Shown here: in pieces, positions 23,093 through 33,919 of the stretch
How positions within the stretch are numbered: the stretch's first letter is position 1
How the letters are laid out: each line of letters opens with the position of its first letter
Source: Adiantum capillus-veneris
Lineage: Eukaryota > Streptophyta > Polypodiopsida > Polypodiales > Pteridaceae
Direction: 5' to 3'
Length of the DNA stretch: 64,000 bases
Assembly (NCBI GenBank): GCA_014529385.2
Contig: CM043942.1
Location: 32,985,969 to 33,049,968 of the forward strand
The notes under the pieces: generated by a model
What the model saw: the letters and a program-made list of their open reading frames with translations, nothing else
Told to the model about the DNA's origin: nothing
Database searches by the model: none
Translations under genes and position numbers: made by a program

Positions 23093-26000
23093 CTTCTAAA
23101 ATGGGAGTTACAGGATCCATGGATTCCGCCAAGTTTATCGGCAACGAAGAGAAAAAGACCGACAATCAAAGATGCTCTTGTAGAAGCGGAACCCTTTGAC
23201 ATTCCAGCAGAAACCCTCAAGCCAACCAAAACTTGGGTGGAGGAAGCAGTACTGGAACAAGAGGGAATAAAGATCTACCAGGGGACTTTCAGAGATCCTC
23301 AAGGGCAAGCGGTGGATATACCGATGATCCCACAAGAGTTGGTGGATTATAGCAGGTCAGAGGACATCAGCAGGTACCTGGAAAGGGCAGACTTGCCCAG
23401 ATTCTTCACCTCGAGACCATCAGGTGTAGATACAAGAAGAGTGTATGAGTTAGCAACCTCCATTCAGAAGGATGGGAAAGCCACATTGACAGCAATAGAT
23501 GGAGAGAAAGTAGAGGTACAGATCACTCCACAGCTCATTGCAGATGCATTGAAGCTGAACAACAAAGGGAGCTCTGTCAGGGAAAGAAGGGAGGCTATAG
23601 AGGTTTATGGGTCCAAGAAACAGAATGCAACTTATGGAGATATGGCAGACCAAAGAGCGGCAACCCTTTGCCGACTGTACAACCAGTTTCTCCATATTTG
23701 CAGTAAAAGACCGCAAAAGTATACAACACCACCCCATGCCATTGCAACTACCATCACATGGGCATTGAAGAGCAATATGCCAAAAGAGGTGAATTACCCT
23801 CAACACATCCACGAGCAAGTAATTGCCATGCACAACGAGAAGCCAAAGTATATAGGAGGAGCTGAAGTTCTGACAAGAATAGCTTATGAAGCTATTGGAG
23901 CCAGAGATCAATGGCCAAAGGTTCCCTCCCAGAATGAGTGGCTTAGAGAAGCCGATGAGGAGGAAGAACAACCTGAAGTATCCAAGAGGGCGTCCACAAG
24001 AGCACGCAGGAAACTAGAAATAGTTTCAGAACCTGAAGAGAATGTGGATGAGCCGATTATGAAGAAAGCAAAGAAGAAGATTGCTCCCAAGCAAACCAAA
24101 AGTCAGAAAGCGGCAAGAATGGAAAGACTGGTGGAGTAGTTTAGAGCGGAAAGAGCTCTAAAGGGGGACTTTGAAGAAAAGTGGGTGCCAGACCCCACTA
24201 AAGTCGGAACGAGCTCAGCCAGGCCACATGTTGATCAATATGATCAATATATTAGAGCTTATGAGGAGTCAGAGGCTATACTGGAGCAGCAACCTGTCGA
24301 GCCATACACTGAAGAGGAAGTACAGCTTTTAAAAGCTGAGCTGAAAAAGGACGACAAGGGGAAGAAGAAAGTAGATGAGTCTACTGAACCTCAAGAGAAA
24401 GACGGGCAAGCAAACAAAGGGAAAGCCAAGATGACTGAGAACAATCAGCCCTCCTTTACTGATGTACCCAGCCCGAAGAAGACGGAAATCATTGTGGAAG
24501 AGACCACAGTAGAGATGTACACGGCTAGTATGGAAAAGCCGGAGGCCGAGACCAAGGAAAAGGAGATAGATCCAATTCAGCAAAAGAAAAACGATTATGA
24601 GGATCTGGTAGCGATAGGGTACACTGAAGAAGAGGCCCTTGAGGCGGTTTATGGGATCACCCTACAAAAACGAGATGATCGGAGAGGGACAAAGGAAAAT
24701 ACAAAGAGTACAAAAGAAAGTGATGAAAAACTGGAAGAGCAGAACGTACTAGAAGAGCCGAAGCCAGTGGAGGTGGTGGCCAAAAAAGCTTTAGAGTTGA
24801 CAGATGAAGATGAAAAAGACATGCACATGGTGCATGAACTGCTCAACAAGATCAAAGAAAGATCCAAGGCAAAGGAAGTGGAGATTGAAACAGCCAAACA
24901 AAGGGAAGCCAAGTTGCAGAGGAAATTAGAGGATGCTATGACTGAATCTGAAAGTCATAAAGCATCACTCTACGATGCGGAAAACGAGAGAGATGGCTTG
25001 ATACTCCAGCTAGCCGAAGCTTCAAGAGAAGTAACAAGTGCACAGGAAGCAAGGGAGCGGATGGAAGACGACTTGGAGGCGGCTAAAGATGAGCTCATTG
25101 AGCTAAGGGAAAGAGTCGAGCTCCAAGAAAGAACAATCACTAGACTCAGGACTACCCCTAGAGCTAGCAGAGCAGGAACCAAACAAGAGGGAGCTCTTGT
25201 ACCAGCTCTGGAAGACCAGGTCCGAAGCTTACAAAGAGAGCTAAGATTAGAGCAAGTGCAAAGGTTGCACATTGCGGAGGGATCATTGGCAGCAGAGGAG
25301 AGGCTCACTTTAGAAAATCAAACACTAAGAACAGAGAATGAGACCCTCCGCAAACAGCTCCAAGATCTACAAGAGCAACAAAGAAGAGAGATAGAGACAC
25401 CACAAGAAGGATCAGGTGGAGCAGCCATAGAGCTACCAGAAACTGGAGAGGCAACCACAATTGAAGATCCAGCCCCAGTTCAAGAGGTGGCCTCAACTTC
25501 AGAAATCTCTGAAGAAGAAGAACAAAGGCTCCATGACCAAATAGAAAAGTCAACAGAGGAGAGTGCCAAGGCGGAAATGGAATGGAAGAGGAGACTCCTA
25601 ATCTCCATTAGACTTCAGGGATTAGACACAAAAGTGCTCCATGAAGAGTGGATGCAACCCAGCCTGCCTTTCCCTTTGATGAAGTTTGAAGTGATAAAAA
25701 CGAAAAAGAGAATAGAGGAGGAGCAGTATGTCGCTCTTTATGAAGGCGACATCACAAAAGAGGAACAATCAAAGAAGATTGTAGATTCGCAGCCTAGATG
25801 GAGGAAAGGTTGGCTGAACAAATACCCAGCCTACCTCATCTACTTGGTAGAGGCACCAAAGGAGATTCGGGAGGATGCAACCTTCTGCCCGGTGCCAAGA
25901 GTCAGAAGCTGGAAAGAGCATGGCAGGATTGCAGAAAAGAAGCCAAATTGGCTTAATTACCCCAAGATGCCAGGACCAAAGGCGGGAGAGAGAATAGGTA

Positions 26001-26395
26001 AAGCCTACATGGTGAAAACCCTAACGAGCACCATCAAGCTCATTACTGGCTCTCCTGACCTTTCGTGTCAGATGCTCAAGAAAATTTGCAGGACTCTCTT
26101 AGCTTGCATTGAAGTGTTCGCGCCAGATAAAGCCACGACCTCGAGTCTACTATCGACGGCCGACACAGTGACTGATATGATGTATGATCTTTCATTGCAG
26201 CCTTCTCCAAAAGTGTTGCACCTCCTATACCAGAGGATTATGTTTTTGCCTAGCTTCCACATACAAACATTCGAAGAAGCTTTCTACACCGGCTTTTTCA
26301 CCCACGAAAGCAAAATATTCGGCCCAACCTTGACCATCGGCAACCTACGATACGAATCACATTTGCAGATGCTCAAGACGACAGGACTTTATTGA
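23093..26395 (+). CDS. Element D ORF3, long downstream reading frame with one internal TAG
   Basis: A single register is open from 23093 to 26395 except for one TAG at 24137-24139, giving about 1,100 codons. No ATG occurs before about 23320, so the start is unclear; a lost ATG or splicing is possible. The first third (to 24136) is a globular region (DLPRFFTSRPSGVD, ITPQLIADALKL) ending in a Lys-rich tail. It loosely recalls the plant transposon-associated domain found in Athila ORFs; this is a weak inference. The middle (about 24700-25400) is a strong coiled coil. The C-terminal part (about 25650-26395) is globular and unrecognised. I see no clear signal peptide or membrane span, so it is not an evident Env. 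Confidence 0.7.
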
Positions 26396-26427
26396 CCAAG
26401 CATAAAAGTCATGTCAGGGACGACATG

Positions 26428-26444
26428 AACGCGGAGGGGGAGAG
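26428..26444 (+). promoter_or_regulatory. Element D polypurine tract
   Basis: GCGGAGGGGGAGAG directly precedes the TG of the 3' LTR and is the expected plus-strand primer site. Confidence 0.85.
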
Positions 26445-27374
26445 TGTTGAGCCAGCAGAGGATCACACCCACATTTTTGCTCACACTCATCATTTTTGTA
26501 ACCATTGATTGTAATAAATGTCTTTCCGACATTGATTTTGAATTGAGCCATTCATTAAGTAACGGGACTCAATTGGGTTTCCAGCTTGTAATCTCGAAGT
26601 AATTTCACTTGCCGATGTAATTAGTTAGAGATGATCTCACCTCCAAGGCTGAGGTATATAAGCCAAAGTTTTGTAACCTAAAGAGGATTCAGTATTATTA
26701 ATCAAAGTGAGTTTTTGAGCGCCGTGACTGTGTCTGAGAGAGAGTGAGAGAGAGAGACTTGCTACGCGAGCTACGGAGCCGCCATTGGAGAAGCGACACC
26801 GCCATTGTGTTAGCAACGGCGAGAGCTACGCACAGATACCAAGAGTGCGCGCTATCGGCTTCTATGTGTGGTAAGTTCCTACGAGCTTCGGTGTGAGTTT
26901 TCTTCCAACTCGTGTGTCGGAATAGAGCGTGCAACATATCTATAGAACCACAACGAGTAGAGCTACACATTAGTACCATCGGGGTCAAGTTTCGGTCACC
27001 TGTATTTTTCGACCTGTCTTCATACGCGTTTACCGTACGGAGTGGTTATAGGTTGATTTTGCAGTTCAAGTCTTTAGGGTATTGTTCTTACCTAGTGCAT
27101 AGACTTCCCCTTGAGTTTCAGATCGATTCAATGATTCTAGATCCTGTTTCGTATAGCATTCGTTCGTAGTACGGATTTCAGTCACCTGCGTATTTTAGAA
27201 CTTAGATTTGATTTCCTTAGTAGTGATTGTCTTTAGAAGGTCGAGTAGGTGATTTGACACCCACCTAGTTGTTTCCATGCGCCTGCGGGTCAAGCTTCGT
27301 CCTCGTCTGACAAATTCTGTTGTTGGTTGAGTTCTCGCTATTTAGCTTCCGCTAGCGGCGTAACCGCCTTAACA
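26445..27374 (+). repeat. Element D 3' LTR
   Basis: It is 930 bp, co-linear with 8339-9268, ends CTTAACA and is followed by the target duplication GAGTC (27375-27379). Confidence 0.95.
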
Positions 27375-27836
27375 GAGTCTCAAGTCTTCTGCAGTTCTGC
27401 TACTAAATATGTGTGTCAGGTCACTTTTAGTGAATTTAAATATTTATTACCATTTTAGGCCATTATCTCGGATCGTGGGGTTTTACAATAGGTAGGGAAA
27501 ATATAGGATTTGCCTATATATGCACCCCCCCCCCCCCCCCCCCCCCCCCGGTACTTTTGGCATGTGTTGATCAATGCAAAGATCCAACGTTTGGGCACAA
27601 ACTCTCTCTCTAGCGTTTTGATGTTGCTAGCGTTTTGTGTGTGCGCCACATTCTCTCTCTAGCATTTTCTCTTACCTCCATCAATCCCTCTCCCTCTGGC
27701 GTTTTCTCCCTCAACGATCCCTCTTCCTACAACTAGCGCTCCCTCATCCTTGCCGTGTGCACACCCTCTCAGTGTGGCATTGCGTGCGGTGAGTTCATGT
27801 GCCCGTTCGGTGGGCGGTACGTGACAGGAGCTTGTT
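27375..27836 (+). repeat. Continuation of the C1 copia LTR after element D
   Basis: Removing element D joins 8338 to 27380 as CAGAGTC-TCAAGTC, so this stretch is taken as the rest of the interrupted LTR. It has a 25-bp C run (27525-27549) and CT-rich leader sequence with AGCGTTTT motifs (27612-27700), like the family-A LTRs. The LTR end is not visible before element E begins. Confidence 0.55.
27525..27549. repeat. Poly(C) run, 25 bp
   Basis: An uninterrupted C homopolymer inside the C1 LTR remnant; its length may be unstable or an assembly compromise. Confidence 0.9.
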
Positions 27837-28028
27837 TGTTGCGGTATAAAGCCCAATGTGGTCGCCCAAGTAAGTGGACGGGCCGCCAGGTATGTACACA
27901 TATTCTTTTGTAAAAACCTAATAAGAACTCACTATGCTCTACACATTACAGTAGAGCGAGTTCACCATATCGTCGTGCTCTTCTTCTCGCACTCTCTCTC
28001 GCGTCGCACTTCCGCTCATACTCCTTCA
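27837..28028 (+). repeat. Element E 5' LTR
   Basis: It is 192 bp and matches 33154-33333. It ends CTTCA and is followed by AC then the primer site TGGTATCAGAGC (28031-28042), complementary to initiator tRNA-Met. Confidence 0.92.
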
Positions 28029-28042
28029 ACTGGTATCAGAGC

Positions 28043-29085
28043 TCACATCGAGGCTCGGGGCAGCATTTGCAGGTAGCCAGAGTCACCTGCTCAGATTGGA
28101 GTGAGATTCGACAGGCGAAGACACGGCCCCAATTCTGAGGTCATCTCGGTCACCGTTCGGCTTCGACAAAGTTCTCCGCAGGCCATTTTCGACTACATGG
28201 TCTTGGCGGGTGCAGATCCGACTCTGCAAATTTAGGGTTTCGGTCTACGACTGCAGGTGCTGAGGATATCGGCACTCCCAGAGTGTTGATTTGTGGTTGT
28301 CTACACATCGAAGGACGGCTCACAGTTCTTGGAGGCGTGTCACATATGACACGGACGCATCTACACACAGATTGTAGGCGACATCCACTAGCTCATCAGG
28401 TAGCTTGTGTTTGCTGCTTGATATTCCAGATTTCATCCTGACATTGCAGGTACTTCCACATGGGATGTATTGTCAAAGATGATGTATGTCTGTTGAGGGT
28501 TCGCTGGCTGTGAGTCACGCAGCAAACAACCGCCGCAGCAGTTACAGCATACAGTGGGAAATTTGTGGATGTATGACTTTGTGGGAAGTCTATGTATTGT
28601 CAGATTTACTGCAGCCTTTGTTGAGGGTCGAGTGAGGTTTTATTCCGCTGGGAGATTCTCAAATGTTGAGATCCTTTCGGTGATACAGGTCTTGGAGCGA
28701 TCCCTCGAGCACCCTTAGATAGGCAGCTAAGATGTATTGACTATGAGTTAAACACTTGGGATGGCATCTTTGCTTTACTGCCGTTGAGGCATTGTCGCAG
28801 TCTATGCTTACAGGACAGTAAGACAGGACAGTCAGAGACAGTATAGGTGGAGGACACGTTTACCCACAGCTTACAGTGTTAGAGAGAGAGTGGTTTTTTG
28901 AGCTGTTTTTGGTCTGTTTTTTGAGTACACCATAGCCATTTTACAAAGGAGACTCTGCCGAAATTTCTACAGAATCTAAAGCTTTCTTGGTTCATTTGAC
29001 AGGTTGATATTGATTCAGAGGACAGTTTACAGGGGAAACTTTGCCGAATTTTTCCCAAGAAAGTAAACTACTGTGAAGCGTAGCT
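28043..29085 (+). other. Element E leader (1.0 kb)
   Basis: Non-coding sequence lies between the primer site and the gag ATG; only short frames are present. Such a long leader is more than most small-LTR copia elements have. Confidence 0.7.
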
Positions 29086-30912
29086 ATGGCTGCATCACAG
29101 GACACTGCTCTTTACAATATCAAGAAGCTGGATGGAACCAATTTCCCATTGTGGAAGAAGAAGATTTGGCATGTGTTGGTACAAAAGAAGCAGATAAAAC
29201 CTATAAAGCTCAAGGGGATAAAACCACAAGATATGGACGAAGATGAATGGAGCGAAATGGATGAATTGGCACTTTCTACCATTATGCTGACTTTGGCAGA
29301 AAGCGTTTACTTCAATGTAGCAGACGAGATGTCGGCTTATGAAGCATGGACAAAGCTGAGTGATCTTTATGAGAAGCAGAGTGCAGCTTCACAGGTATAC
29401 TGGCTTAAGAAGCTTGTTGACTTGAAGATGAAAGAAGGGACACCCATGTCCAATCATCTGAATGAATTCAACACCATCTACAGTCAGTTGTCAGCTCAAG
29501 GTGTCAAGTTTGATGAACCTGTTAGAGCTATGTTCCTGTTGATCACATTGCCGGAAAGTTGGGACACTTTTCGCACAGCTTTGAGTAATTCTGCACCTCC
29601 GGATGGTTTGACCATAGCAGGTGTAGAAGGCAGTCTGCTTACTGAAGAAACCAACAGAAAGACAATGGAAAAAGGCAAAGGAACAACCTTAGTTGTCAAG
29701 GAAAGGACCAAAGAAAAGTACAAAGGTGGAAAGAGGGATCAGTCTCGTAGCAAGTCCCGCAGTGCTAAAGGCAAGAGTGACATAGAATGCTACCATTGTG
29801 GCAAGAAGGGTCACATGAAAAGAGACTGCAGAGAATGGAAAGCAGAAAAAGGCAAAGAGAAAGCAGAAGACCATGGTGAGAAGAACAAGTCCTCAGTGAA
29901 GATTCAAGAAATAAATGTGACAAACACTGTTGCAGAGGATGACAGTCTAGTGTCAGGAGATATCTACTTCTTGAAAAATACAATGGACTCAGCTCTTCTT
30001 ACAGCATCTGATGGAAATGCACTAAGTGACTGGATTATAGACTCAGGGGCATCACTTTATGTGTCTCCAAACAAGGAGTGGTTTACCTCTTATGTGACCA
30101 CTAAAGATCATGTTCGACTAGGCAATGGGCAGACATGTGAGATCTTAGGTGTTGGAGATGTTCAATTGAAGTTTCAGAATGGCTCTTCTTTCATGCTGAA
30201 GAATGTGAGACATGTTCCCGCAATTACAAAGAGCTTGATCAGCACAGGTTTACTTGATGATGTTGGCTACGTCACCACTTTTGGACAGAATATGTGGAAG
30301 ATATCCAAGGGTTCTATGACAGTAGCACATGGAGTAAAGTCTGGAGGACTTTACATGATTTATGTATCAAATGTCTCTAAAAATGTAATCAATGTAACCG
30401 AGCAGCCGAACGTTTCTTTGTGGCATAGCCGGTTAGGACATATGTCCAAGAAGGGAATGGAAATCTTGTCTCGTTCTGGTTATTTGCCTGGCTTGTCATT
30501 TAATGATTTTGAATTCTGTGAACATTGTCTATATGGTAAGCAAACACAGCAGCCACATAAGCATAGAAGCAGTAGAAGAGATACACAGTTGGCACTTGTT
30601 CATAGTGATTTGTTTGGACCTATGCCTAACCTATCTCTAGGGGGAGCTTCTTACTTTATGACATTTATAGATGATTACTCGAGGAAAGTATGGGTTTACT
30701 TTCTCAAGCACAAGGATGAAGCGTTTAGTGTTTTCAAAACGTTTGTGACACTTGTGGAGAATCAGAGTGGCAAGAAGCTTAAATGCTTACGTACTGACAA
30801 TGATGGAGAGTATGTTTCAAAGGCCTTTCAGGACTTTTGTAAGTCAAAAGGTATAAAACGTGAACTTACTGCTCCTTACAATCCTCCTCAAATGGTGTTG
30901 CTGAGAGGATGA
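29086..30912 (+). CDS. Element E Gag-protease-integrase (N-terminal part of copia polyprotein)
   Basis: This 608-codon frame has a convincing ATG. The Gag/UBN2-type region (residues 1-200) has LDGTNFPLWKKKI and LPESWDTF. A CCHC knuckle CYHCGKKGHMKRDC lies at ~236-249, and protease with WIIDSGAS at ~314-321. The integrase zinc finger has HSRLGHMS and CEHCLYGK (~446-487). The integrase core has D in HSDLFGP (~508) and D in RTDNDGEY (~570). A single missing A near 30890, in CCTCAAATGG, shifts the register just before the catalytic Glu, and the frame ends early at 30912. The enzyme would lack the third active-site residue. Confidence 0.9.
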   Translation: MAASQDTALYNIKKLDGTNFPLWKKKIWHVLVQKKQIKPIKLKGIKPQDMDEDEWSEMDELALSTIMLTLAESVYFNVADEMSAYEAWTKLSDLYEKQSAASQVYWLKKLVDLKMKEGTPMSNHLNEFNTIYSQLSAQGVKFDEPVRAMFLLITLPESWDTFRTALSNSAPPDGLTIAGVEGSLLTEETNRKTMEKGKGTTLVVKERTKEKYKGGKRDQSRSKSRSAKGKSDIECYHCGKKGHMKRDCREWKAEKGKEKAEDHGEKNKSSVKIQEINVTNTVAEDDSLVSGDIYFLKNTMDSALLTASDGNALSDWIIDSGASLYVSPNKEWFTSYVTTKDHVRLGNGQTCEILGVGDVQLKFQNGSSFMLKNVRHVPAITKSLISTGLLDDVGYVTTFGQNMWKISKGSMTVAHGVKSGGLYMIYVSNVSKNVINVTEQPNVSLWHSRLGHMSKKGMEILSRSGYLPGLSFNDFEFCEHCLYGKQTQQPHKHRSSRRDTQLALVHSDLFGPMPNLSLGGASYFMTFIDDYSRKVWVYFLKHKDEAFSVFKTFVTLVENQSGKKLKCLRTDNDGEYVSKAFQDFCKSKGIKRELTAPYNPPQMVLLRG

Positions 30913-31484
30913 ATAGGACCATACAAGAGAAGGTTAGAAGTATGTTGTCTAATGCACAACTGCCAAATGGGTTTTGGGCTGAAGCTGTATCAACAGCTGT
31001 TCATCTTATAAATAGTTCTCCTAGCAGGGTTTTGTAGAAGGATTCAGTGGCATAGATGGTATGGTCAGGCAAAATGCCCTCATACAAGCATCTCAGAGTC
31101 TTTGGCTGTGAGGCATATACTCATGTTCCAAAGGAATTTAGGAACAAACTTGAGCCAAAGAGTAGAAAGTGCATCTTTCTAGGCTATGGTAATTCTGGTG
31201 AGATGGGGTACAGACTTTGGGATCCCGAATCCAGAAAGGTTATCCGCAGCAATGATGTTCACTTTAATGAAGCCAAATATCATTCTAAACCAGAGAGGGT
31301 TGAGGAGATTAGAAGAGTTGTCTTCCAAGAGATGGACCTGCACGTGCAAGACAAAATGTCAGGGCTCAAGAGGAGCAAGGACAGGATAGAGTGGAACCAC
31401 AGGTTGTGGCTGAGCCTGAGCCACCTATTGTGCGTAGATTTGGACGTGTCACGCGACCTCCTGATAGGTTTGTTTCATCTATGA
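30891..31484 (+). pseudogene. Element E integrase C-terminal part, frameshifted
   Basis: It resumes integrase after the base loss, with NGVAERMNRT (catalytic E) and LPNGFWAEAV, then two in-frame TAG codons at about 31036 and 31054. It continues with KHLRVFGCEAYTHVPKE and FLGYGNSGEMGYRLWDP. A second shift near 31380 moves RT to the next register. Confidence 0.85.
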
Positions 31485-33124
31485 ACTATGTCATGTTGAC
31501 TGATTGCAATGAGCCTTCATGTTACAAGGAAGCAGTGCAAATGAAGGACTCCGGGAATTGGCAATTGGCCATGCAGTCAGGGATGACAGCTCTGCATAAA
31601 AACCAGACATGGAAGCTAGTTAAATTACCACAGGGCAAAAAGGCTCTACCTTGTAAATGGGTTTACAGGTATAAGATTACCGCTCATGATAGTCAGCCAA
31701 AGTACAAAGCAAGGCTTGTTGCCAAGGGCTTTAAGCAAGAACAAGGCATTGACTTTGATGAAGTCTTCTCTCCGGTGGTCAAGATGACTACATTGAGATG
31801 CTTTCTTGCATTGGTTGCCATATTAGATTTGGTGTTGCACCAAATGGATGTCAAGACAGCGTTCTTGCATGGTGATTTAGATGTGGAAATTTACATGCAG
31901 CAGCCAGAAGGGTTTGTTGAGAAAGGCAAGGAAGATTGGGTATGCCAGTTGTTAAAGAGTCTTTATGGCTTAAAACAATCACCGAGGGCATGGTACCATA
32001 AGTTCCACAAGTTTATGCTTTCTCAAGGCTACAAACGTAGTGAGTTCGATCACTGTCTATATACAAAGAAGGCTAAGGATGGCAGTTGGCTGATCCTTAT
32101 TTTGTATGTGGATGACATGTTGATTGCTGGCAAGCACTTGGAAGAAATTTCAGCTTTGAAGTCAAAGATGGCAAAATCGTTTGACATGAAAGACATGGGT
32201 GAGGCAAGTCATATACTTGGTATGCGCATTGAGAGAGACAGATCAAAGAAGTTGATTTGGTTATCTCAAACAGAGTATATTGACAAGGTTTTGCAACGTT
32301 TCAATATGGAGAAGGGAAAGACATTGAGTGTTCCATTGCCACCATATGTGAAACTTAGCAAACAAGATTGTCCTGTGTCTGAGGAAGAACGGGCTGAAAT
32401 GGATAAGATTCCATATGCGTCTGCAGTGGGTAGTTTGATGTATGCAATGATTGCTACTCGCCCAGACATTGCATTTGCAGTGGGAGTAGTAAGTCGATAC
32501 ATGTCAAACCCAAGCAAGAAACATTGGGAGGCAGTGAAAGGAATATTGAGATACCTGAAAGCTACAAAGAGTATGCATATATGCTATGGGAGTCAGGAGC
32601 TAAGTGTAAAGGGTTTTACAAACTCAGATTATGCACGTGACTTAGACAACCGAAGGTCTACGTCAGGGTATGTCTTTACATTGGCTGATGGAGCAGTATC
32701 ATGGCGTTCTAGATTACAAGATTGTGTTACTCAGTCTACTACAGAGGCTGAATATGTTGCAGCATCAGAGGCATGCAAAGAATCAATTTGGCTTAATCGA
32801 CTAGTAACAGATTTGGCAATCAAAGAAGAGATGTCTGTGTTATATTGTGATAGTCAAAGTGCTATACAATTGGCTCGCAATCCAGTTTATCACTCAAAGA
32901 CAAAGCATGTGGATGTGAAGTATCATTTCATCACGGAAATGCTCGAGGATAAGCAACTTCAGCTTGTCAAAGTTCACACCACAGAAAATCCTGCTGATCT
33001 ACTTACAAAAGGACTTCCCTCAGAGAGCTTTGCGCATTTTCGCAAGCAGTTAGGTGTAGGGTTGTACATCACTTCTCTACATCTCTTGTATATTAGCTTG
33101 TATAGTAGCTTCTCTCACACTTAA
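31391..33124 (+). CDS. Element E reverse transcriptase and RNase H
   Basis: This register is open for 577 codons with no natural start, as expected for a polyprotein part. RT motifs include KWVYRYKI, KARLVAKGF, MDVKTAFLHGDLD, SLYGLKQSPRAWY and the active-site YVDDM at about residues 238-242. RNase H has RSTSGYVF, STTEAEYVA and NPVYHSKTKHVDVKYHF, ending NPADLLTKGLP. The first RNase H acidic position reads N in FTNSDYARD, where copia elements usually have D, so RNase H may be inactive. The frame ends 30 bp before the 3' LTR. Confidence 0.9.
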   Translation: MEPQVVAEPEPPIVRRFGRVTRPPDRFVSSMNYVMLTDCNEPSCYKEAVQMKDSGNWQLAMQSGMTALHKNQTWKLVKLPQGKKALPCKWVYRYKITAHDSQPKYKARLVAKGFKQEQGIDFDEVFSPVVKMTTLRCFLALVAILDLVLHQMDVKTAFLHGDLDVEIYMQQPEGFVEKGKEDWVCQLLKSLYGLKQSPRAWYHKFHKFMLSQGYKRSEFDHCLYTKKAKDGSWLILILYVDDMLIAGKHLEEISALKSKMAKSFDMKDMGEASHILGMRIERDRSKKLIWLSQTEYIDKVLQRFNMEKGKTLSVPLPPYVKLSKQDCPVSEEERAEMDKIPYASAVGSLMYAMIATRPDIAFAVGVVSRYMSNPSKKHWEAVKGILRYLKATKSMHICYGSQELSVKGFTNSDYARDLDNRRSTSGYVFTLADGAVSWRSRLQDCVTQSTTEAEYVAASEACKESIWLNRLVTDLAIKEEMSVLYCDSQSAIQLARNPVYHSKTKHVDVKYHFITEMLEDKQLQLVKVHTTENPADLLTKGLPSESFAHFRKQLGVGLYITSLHLLYISLYSSFSHT

Positions 33125-33153
33125 AGTACCACATTGGACTTTAAGTGGGAGGT

Positions 33154-33333
33154 TGTTGGGGTATAAAGCCCAATGTGGTCGCCCAAGTAAGTGGGCGGGC
33201 CGCCAGGTATGTAAACATATTCTTTTGTAAAAACCTAATAAGAACTCACTATGCTCTACACATTACAGTAGAGCGAGTTCACCATATCGTCGTGCTCTTC
33301 TTCTCGCGTCGCACTTCCGCTCGTACTCCTTCA
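33154..33333 (+). repeat. Element E 3' LTR
   Basis: It is 180 bp, TGTTGGGGTATAAAG...CTCCTTCA, preceded by a purine tract at 33143-33153. Confidence 0.92.
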
Positions 33334-33338
33334 TTGCT

Positions 33339-33919
33339 GACGGCGAGGAGATCCATCGTGATTGATACAAGATCTTTTGGTTGCCCGGTACAAAGAGGAG
33401 ATTTTCTCGCATTGGAAACAAGTTCATCACCCGATTCACCCTTTTCCGTTGCACCTTTGACAGAGGAGAGCCCCTCGACTTGTACCTTTGCGAATTAATA
33501 ATGAAGAAATATCGAAAGGGGCAAGGTGGAAAGGTACGTAGTGTACGGTACGCAATCAATACATAAGGTATATACTTCTGTACATAAACACTTTTAAGGT
33601 ACGTAATCGGTACGTACCATTTTTTTTATATAACCTAAGTAAAAGAAAATGTTAGCATGTCTACACCCAACACATCTTATGTGATTCTAGGTTTGACAGA
33701 TTTGGAATACAAAAAGGATCAAAACCATGGCTAACCCTAGAGAGCGAACTTCGCTGATTCTGTACGCTGAATTTCACTACCCAATATGTTACTGTAAATG
33801 GGCTGACAAGAGCTAAGAGAAGGGCTAATTTCAGGCTGAGAAGAGAGAGGCGGAAAATGCAGGCAAATCTGAGAGCAATGAGAGAGGAAGGGCAGCCTAG
33901 TATAGGAAAAAATGATAAT
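33339..33919. other. Unassigned stretch between elements E and F, with GTAC-rich inverted motif
   Basis: No supported gene. About 33480-33530 resembles part of the element F LTR (GAAGAAATATCGAAAGGGGC against GAAATACCGAAAGGGGCG). A GGTACGTA-rich inverted motif spans about 33533-33620, similar in style to the inverted repeat at 42758-42816 on the other side of element F. It may be an old LTR fragment with a small MITE-like insertion. Confidence 0.4.

Larger units (their letters stand above)
8339..27374 (+). mobile_element. Element D: 19-kb Ty3 (OTA/Tat-like) LTR retrotransposon with a third ORF
   Basis: Two 930-bp LTRs starting TGTTGAGCC and ending CTTAACA bound it, with a perfect 5-bp target duplication GAGTC on both sides. 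The primer site matches the 3' end of tRNA-Asp, typical of Athila/Tat elements. Order: LTR, leader with palindromes, gag, protease, RT, RNase H, zinc-binding module twice, integrase, second protease-like domain, 3 kb non-coding with palindromes, ~1,050-codon ORF3, polypurine tract, LTR. About 11 LTR differences by eye indicate a fairly recent insertion, yet the coding part has several frameshifts and two in-frame stops. It was probably mobilised in trans or mutated since. Confidence 0.95.
27837..33333 (+). mobile_element. Element E: Ty1/copia retrotransposon (5.5 kb)
   Basis: Short LTRs (27837-28028 and 33154-33333) start TGTTG(C/G)GGTATAAAGCCC and end CTCCTTCA. They are nearly identical apart from a 12-bp CT-rich indel. 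Flanks TTGTT (27832-27836) and TTGCT (33334-33338) are a target duplication with one change. The initiator-tRNA-Met primer site lies at 28031-28042 and the polypurine tract AAGTGGGAGG before 33154. Gag-protease-integrase-RT-RNase H are all present but in three registers, so this copy is inactive. Confidence 0.93.

Noticed and set aside
24185-26395. Envelope-like protein in element D
   Set aside because: No signal peptide, transmembrane span or fusion-like hydrophobic stretch is visible; the middle is a coiled coil.
27525-27549. Poly(C) run as a G-quadruplex regulatory element
   Set aside because: A single homopolymer of uncertain true length is not enough evidence.
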